From Thermoplasmata archaeon (GTDB lineage Archaea; Thermoplasmatota; Thermoplasmata; Lutacidiplasmatales; UBA184), in the NCBI GenBank assembly GCA_030043835.1, contig JASHWY010000160.1:1-9282 (forward strand): a DNA stretch of 9,282 nt, in the 5' to 3' direction. The notes below the pieces were generated by a model. That model did no database searches. It saw nothing but the letters and a program-made list of their open reading frames with translations, and was not told the origin of the DNA. This document shows positions 6,050 through 9,282 of this stretch, in pieces. The position numbers and the translations under genes were made by a program. Every line of letters starts with the position of its first letter. The first letter of the stretch is position 1.

Positions 6050-6673
6050 GTGTCCGACCCGGCTGCCCCCCCGGAGACCCCACCGCCTCCGCCCCCGCCA
6101 ACCTCGCCGGCAACCGCCGATGACGGCACGACGCTTCGCATCGCCGTCGTGGTCTTCGTGGTCGGCGTCACCCTCTACCTGATCGCTCTGCTCGGGGACT
6201 ACTACGGGCTCGCCTTCTTCGCGGGGAAGTTAAGCCTCGGGCTCTTCCTCGCCGGCTCCATCTGGTGCGTCGGGTTCCTCCTGCTTCGGACGGCGAATCA
6301 GGCGGCGACGGAGAGCTACGACCTCGAGCACGAGAGGATGCTCGCACAGCATTGGGACGACGACTCCGACGGGCCGGACTCGCTGCACGCCCGCGCCCTC
6401 CAGCACTACGACGAGCTTGCCCGGCGTCACGAGGAGATCGCGCGCACGCGGGCGTACTCGGCGGCCTTCAGCCTCTACGGCACGGCCTCGGCGGCGGTCG
6501 CGGCCGCCACCGTCCTCGTAGGAATCGGAGGTTTCTGGGCCCTCCTCGATTTCTTGGCGATCGTCTTTCTGCTGGGAGCTCTCATCGCATACGGCCTGGG
6601 AAGTGGCCACCGCGACGTAACGCGGCACCTCGACCGGTTCCTGCCCCCTCGTTGGCAGAGGAACGAGTCGTAG
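6050..6673 (+). CDS. Four-helix integral membrane protein of unknown function
   Basis: This 207-aa protein starts at GTG 6050 and ends in TAG. The N-terminal 29 residues are Pro/Ala-rich and include seven consecutive prolines (11-17). Four hydrophobic segments follow: about 30-50, 58-79, 139-160 and 163-185. Between the second and third lies a hydrophilic, acidic and helical loop (80-137) with a DDDSDGPD stretch and several His/Glu/Arg residues (HYDELARRHEEIARTR). The C-terminus is basic. Two hairpins of helices flanking a charged domain suggest that the loop and both ends lie on the same side of the membrane. I recognise no family. The start is supported by a TATA-like box about 29 bases upstream and by the lack of an alternative start before the first helix. 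Its poly-proline stretch would be expected to need aIF5A for efficient translation. The methyltransferase gene 92 bp downstream has its own promoter, so they are probably separate units. Confidence 0.8.
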   Translation: MSDPAAPPETPPPPPPPTSPATADDGTTLRIAVVVFVVGVTLYLIALLGDYYGLAFFAGKLSLGLFLAGSIWCVGFLLLRTANQAATESYDLEHERMLAQHWDDDSDGPDSLHARALQHYDELARRHEEIARTRAYSAAFSLYGTASAAVAAATVLVGIGGFWALLDFLAIVFLLGALIAYGLGSGHRDVTRHLDRFLPPRWQRNES

Positions 6674-6730
6674 AGCAGGGTCCGCGCTCTCCCGTTGGGG
6701 GCTTGGGGAAGCCTTACCTACCTCGACCGC

Positions 6731-6740
6731 CCATAATTTG
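6731..6740 (+). promoter_or_regulatory. TATA-like box for the methyltransferase gene
   Basis: CCATAATTTG is centred 30 bases before the ATG at 6766 in otherwise GC-rich DNA. No Shine-Dalgarno sequence lies between them (the spacer is C/T-rich). This is the clearest archaeal leaderless promoter in the window. Confidence 0.55.
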
Positions 6741-6765
6741 GGCGTCCCGGCCGCCTCTCCCTCTC

Positions 6766-7446
6766 ATGCCCTCCTCCCCGGTCGCCGATCCCCGGTGGGC
6801 GAAGTCGATCGTCCGTCGAGGATGGGACCACGTCTCGGAGGTCTACCAGCCTGGCTCGGCGACGCGCGATGCCTTCGGTCACGACTTTAGAGACCACCGG
6901 GAGTGGCTCGAACCGATCCTCCGGGCCGTGCCGCGCGGCTCGGAGGTCCTCGACCTAGGTTGCGGCTGCGGCATCCCGGACGCACGCCTCCTCACGGATC
7001 GCTTCCGGGTGACAGGTGTCGACATCTCGGACGTTCAGATCGACCGGGCTCGCCGACTGGTTCCGGATGCGCGATTTCTTCGGGCCGACATGACCGAGGT
7101 CGTCTTTTCGGCCGACAGCTTCGGGGCCGTCGTTTGCCTTTATGCGCTCATCCACGTGCCGATCGAAGAGCAGCGACCCCTCTTGGCCCGCGTCCACCGA
7201 TGGCTCGTCCCCGGGGGTCTCTTCCTCGTCATCACCGGGGAAAAGGAGTTTACGGGGATCGAGAAAAATTGGCTCGGCTCCAACGCGGAGATGTTCTGGA
7301 GCCAGACGGATGCGGCGACGTTCGAAGAGTGGCTTCAGGAGACCGGCTTCGAGATCCGACGCCGTCGCCACATTCCGGAGAAAAGAGAAGGTCACGCCCT
7401 CTTCCTCGCGGCAAAACCGCCCTCCGATACGTTGCTACGGTCGTGA
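6766..7446 (+). CDS. Class I SAM-dependent methyltransferase
   Basis: This 226-aa protein begins at ATG 6766; the longer open frame upstream to 6265 runs through the previous gene and is rejected as coding. It has the Rossmann-type methyltransferase order. Motif I is VLDLGCGCG (61-69), the SAM-binding glycine loop. GVDIS (84-88) carries the acidic residue that binds the ribose hydroxyls. RADM (106-109) is the adenine-binding region, and FGAVVCLYALIHVP (119-132) is motif IV. WLVPGG (146-151) and FLVITGE (153-159) are the later strand and turn. FWSQTDAATFEEWL (177-190) resembles the substrate-side segment in small-molecule methyltransferases of this type. Length and order match the UbiE/ubiquinone-type methyltransferase superfamily. 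The methyl acceptor is unknown and the neighbours do not reveal it. A TATA-like box 30 bases upstream suggests it is transcribed alone. It ends in TGA. Confidence 0.88.
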   Translation: MPSSPVADPRWAKSIVRRGWDHVSEVYQPGSATRDAFGHDFRDHREWLEPILRAVPRGSEVLDLGCGCGIPDARLLTDRFRVTGVDISDVQIDRARRLVPDARFLRADMTEVVFSADSFGAVVCLYALIHVPIEEQRPLLARVHRWLVPGGLFLVITGEKEFTGIEKNWLGSNAEMFWSQTDAATFEEWLQETGFEIRRRRHIPEKREGHALFLAAKPPSDTLLRS

Positions 7447-7471
7447 GTGGGACTCCTTCGCACGCCGAGGC

Positions 7472-7508
7472 GAGCCTTCTTAAGGTGGCTCTCGCTGGTT
7501 AATTGAAG
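7472..7508 (+). promoter_or_regulatory. Probable promoter region of the helicase gene
   Basis: GGTTAATTGAAG at 7497-7508 is a TATA-like element that would place transcription start near 7530, giving a leader of about 28 bases before the ATG at 7558. Just upstream, GAGCC (7472-7476) and GGCTC (7487-7491) form an inverted repeat around CTTAAGG, a second A/T-rich point. This repeat could be a 3' hairpin of the methyltransferase gene or an operator. No Shine-Dalgarno sequence is visible in the leader. Confidence 0.4.
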
Positions 7509-7557
7509 TCCGGAACCCCCCGTTTGCGTTTGGCCGATTGGGGCGCCCGAGAATCGA

Positions 7558-8832
7558 ATGACCGACCCCAACGTGCCCGCAAGCGCCAGCGTACGCCTAT
7601 CGCCGACCTTTGAAGACCTGCCCCTTCACCCCACGCTTCGGCGTGGGGTCCACGAGATGGGGTACCGGGAACCGACCCCGATCCAGCAAGGAACCATCCC
7701 CCATGCGGTCGAAGGGCGAGATCTCATCGGGACCGCACAGACGGGCACGGGTAAGACCGCCGCGTTCCTCCTACCGATCCTGGAGCGCCTCCTGAACCGC
7801 CCTGGGGGCCGCATCTATGCCCTCGTGCTCACCCCGACGCGGGAGCTCGCGCTTCAGGCTGAAGGGTTCCTGAAGCGCCTCGGTCGCCACACCCGCCTCC
7901 GCGGTATGGCGGTCTACGGAGGCGTCGGGATGGCCGATCAGGAGCGCGCGCTGCGCGGCGGAGCCGAGGTCATCGTAGCGACCCCCGGCCGCCTCCTCGA
8001 CCACATGGAGCGCGGATACGTCGACTTCCGATCCCTCGAGATCCTCGTCCTCGATGAGGGTGACCGGATGCTGGACATGGGCTTCCTCCCGGACGTCCGT
8101 CGGATCCTCCGAAGCCTTCCCTCGCGACGTCAGACCATGCTCTTCTCAGCGACCATGCCCCCCGAGATCGTTCAGCTGGCGAGAGAGTTCCTCAAGGACC
8201 CCCGCATCATCCGCGTCGATCCCACCGTGGTCGCCGCCGCCGGGGTGTCGCACCACGCCCTCTTCGTCCCGTCGGAGCACAAGACCTCCGTTCTCCTGGA
8301 CCGGCTCCGCGACCCGGCGATGCGGAGCGTTCTGGTCTTCACGAGGACCAAGCACCGGGCGGACCGGCTCGCCCGCCAACTGGAGCAGGCCCACGTGGGC
8401 GTCGCCGTGATTCACGGGAACCGGAGCCAGAGCCAGCGCATCCGGGCCTTGGAAGGGTTCCGGGAGGGCCGGTTCCGAGTCCTCGTCGCCACCGACATCG
8501 CGGCTCGAGGCGTCGACGTCGAGGGGGTCTCGGATGTGATCAACTACGATGTACCCCGTGAGCCGGGCACGTACATTCACCGGGTCGGACGCACCGCGCG
8601 CGCCCAGCGCCGGGGGGAAGCGCTCACGCTCGTCGGCCGCGAGGAACAGGTCGACTTCTCACGCATCGAGAAACTCCTTGGGTTCTCCATCGAACGGGAT
8701 CCGTCGCCTCAGAACCTCCCCGTCTATGTACCCGGTCCCTCCGGGACGCATCGCTCGCGATTCCAACCGAACCGTCGTGAGGTGCACCGGGTCCCGGAGC
8801 GGGCACCGCCGCGTCGCTACCCTCGATACTGA
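7558..8832 (+). CDS. DEAD-box ATP-dependent RNA helicase (RhlE-like) with a DEGD motif II
   Basis: This 424-aa enzyme would unwind or remodel RNA duplexes using ATP. The order of motifs is complete. The Q motif is GYREPTPIQ (35-43) with an upstream aromatic (TFEDL, 17-21). Motif I is AQTGTGKT (60-67), Ia is PTRELALQ (93-100), Ib is TPGRLLD (142-148), and motif III is SAT (197-199). In the second RecA domain are motif IV (VLVFTRTK, 258-265), motif V (VLVATDIAARGVDV, 308-321) and motif VI (YIHRVGRTARA, 339-349). Motif II at 166-169 reads DEGD instead of DEAD; both acidic residues are kept, so ATP hydrolysis should survive. The last ~45 residues are a basic Pro/Arg-rich tail that may bind RNA. 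RhlE-type helicases act in ribosome assembly and RNA decay. The start is the only ATG before the Q motif, with a TATA-like box about 55 bases upstream. It ends in TGA. Confidence 0.95.
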   Translation: MTDPNVPASASVRLSPTFEDLPLHPTLRRGVHEMGYREPTPIQQGTIPHAVEGRDLIGTAQTGTGKTAAFLLPILERLLNRPGGRIYALVLTPTRELALQAEGFLKRLGRHTRLRGMAVYGGVGMADQERALRGGAEVIVATPGRLLDHMERGYVDFRSLEILVLDEGDRMLDMGFLPDVRRILRSLPSRRQTMLFSATMPPEIVQLAREFLKDPRIIRVDPTVVAAAGVSHHALFVPSEHKTSVLLDRLRDPAMRSVLVFTRTKHRADRLARQLEQAHVGVAVIHGNRSQSQRIRALEGFREGRFRVLVATDIAARGVDVEGVSDVINYDVPREPGTYIHRVGRTARAQRRGEALTLVGREEQVDFSRIEKLLGFSIERDPSPQNLPVYVPGPSGTHRSRFQPNRREVHRVPERAPPRRYPRY

Positions 8833-8871
8833 TCTTCCCTCCTCTCCGGCGGCGGAACGCAGGGTTGCCGA

Positions 8872-8915
8872 GGAAGCGAGGGATTAGCCCCGGTTCGCCC
8901 GCCTTCGGCGCTTCC
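8872..8915. repeat. Inverted repeat in the gap between convergent genes
   Basis: GGAAGCG (8872-8878) is inverted as CGCTTCC (8909-8915), enclosing 30 bases that include a CGCC-TTC-GGCG mini-hairpin. It lies in the 157-bp gap (8833-8989) between the helicase and the converging hydrolase remnant. A run of four T at 8927-8930 follows on the plus strand, so this could be a 3'-end structure for the helicase mRNA. No gene was found in the gap. Confidence 0.3.
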
Positions 8916-8989
8916 CCAGCGACAGCTTTTCCGCAGAGGGTATCGGGAGCGGAGCGGGTACCATCGTAGCTTAGAAGCAGAGAGGCGGG

Positions 8990-9282
8990 TCACCGAGGCG
9001 CATAGGGGGCTGGAAACGGAGCTCCGTGCCTGAGGACGATTGTATCGGCGATCCGGAGGATACGCTTCCGATGTCGGCGCAGGGCGGCGGGGTCGGAGGC
9101 GATCGGATCATCGGTCGGCCCTCGCTTACTCCACCAGACGTGGGTGAACACGTACACTTCCTCCTTCGTCCCGGCGAGGGTCGTCATACCCTGTGGGGTG
9201 TGGCCCGCGGTCTAAAGTAACCCTACGGATGGCGCGAGCCGAAGCCCTTCGGTGGGCCGGCTCGTCCAGGGATCTTGTCCGT
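8990..9282 (-). pseudogene. C-terminal end of a metallo-beta-lactamase-fold protein, interrupted by an in-frame TAG and cut by the window edge
   Basis: Read on the minus strand from base 9280, one frame gives 22 residues with the character of an MBL-fold protein (TEGLRLAPSVGLL). A TAG follows at 9214-9212. The same frame then continues with TAGHTPQGMTTL and ends after 73 codons in TGA. TAGHTPQ fits the conserved T-x-GHTP metal-ligand motif of MBL hydrolases, and the preceding EG.R.APSV segment is what normally comes before it. The end, ADTIVLRHGAPF, fits the family's C-terminal ADxIVPGHGxPF with Gly changed to Arg. The family resemblance is recalled, not searched. The N-terminal HxHxDH site would lie outside the window. 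An ATG at 9187 could give a 65-aa product, but it would lack most of the fold. TAG is used as the stop of four other genes here, so decay or a sequencing error is likelier than recoding. Confidence 0.65.

Noticed and set aside
6265..6765. A 167-residue N-terminal extension of the methyltransferase
   Set aside because: It overlaps the membrane protein in another frame, is Arg/Pro-rich, and a strong TATA-like box sits 30 bases before the ATG at 6766.
8860..8915. Possible tRNA around GGTTCGCCC
   Set aside because: The T-loop does not fit TTCRA, and no cloverleaf with a proper anticodon stem could be assembled.
9212..9214. Pyrrolysine insertion at the in-frame TAG
   Set aside because: TAG terminates four other genes in the window (ends at 1493, 4643, 4680 and 6673), which argues against genome-wide recoding, and this protein type is not a known pyrrolysine protein. 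Not fully excluded.

Overview
This high-GC window looks archaeal, most likely from an uncultured member of the Thermoplasmatota. Three things suggest this. Several genes start within about 30 bases of an A/T-rich TATA-like box and have no Shine-Dalgarno sequence (leaderless starts). The radical SAM protein resembles a Thermoplasmatales-type family. The remaining genes are widespread metabolic types. The assignment is an inference, because no rRNA or other marker gene is present.

Layout, left to right. Bases 1-1431 (+) hold an unrecognised small gene (139 aa, possibly cut by the left edge) and a 312-aa P-loop GTPase-like protein with a damaged nucleotide-binding loop. A strong 11-bp hairpin lies between them. 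Bases 1493-3061 (-) hold a convergent, unrecognised 522-aa modular protein. Bases 3062-3584 contain at most one doubtful small ORF on the minus strand. Then come a radical SAM/auxiliary-cluster protein (3585-4643, +), a convergent FMN-dependent 2-hydroxy-acid dehydrogenase/oxidase (4680-5771, -), a four-helix membrane protein with a poly-proline N-terminus (6050-6673, +), a class I SAM methyltransferase (6766-7446, +) and a DEAD-box RNA helicase whose motif II reads DEGD (7558-8832, +). The right edge (8990-9282, -) carries the C-terminal end of a metallo-beta-lactamase-fold protein whose reading frame is broken by an in-frame TAG.

Apart from genes 1 and 2, there is little sign of operons: most genes have their own promoter-like box or face their neighbour. 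The one stretch that could belong to an undescribed system is 1-3061: a degenerate GTPase with an unknown partner, next to a large unknown protein. That grouping is inferred from adjacency and needs a conservation test. The right half reads as ordinary housekeeping and accessory genes, with two sequence anomalies (the DEGD helicase and the TAG-interrupted hydrolase). No tRNA, rRNA, CRISPR array, insertion sequence or integrase was seen.
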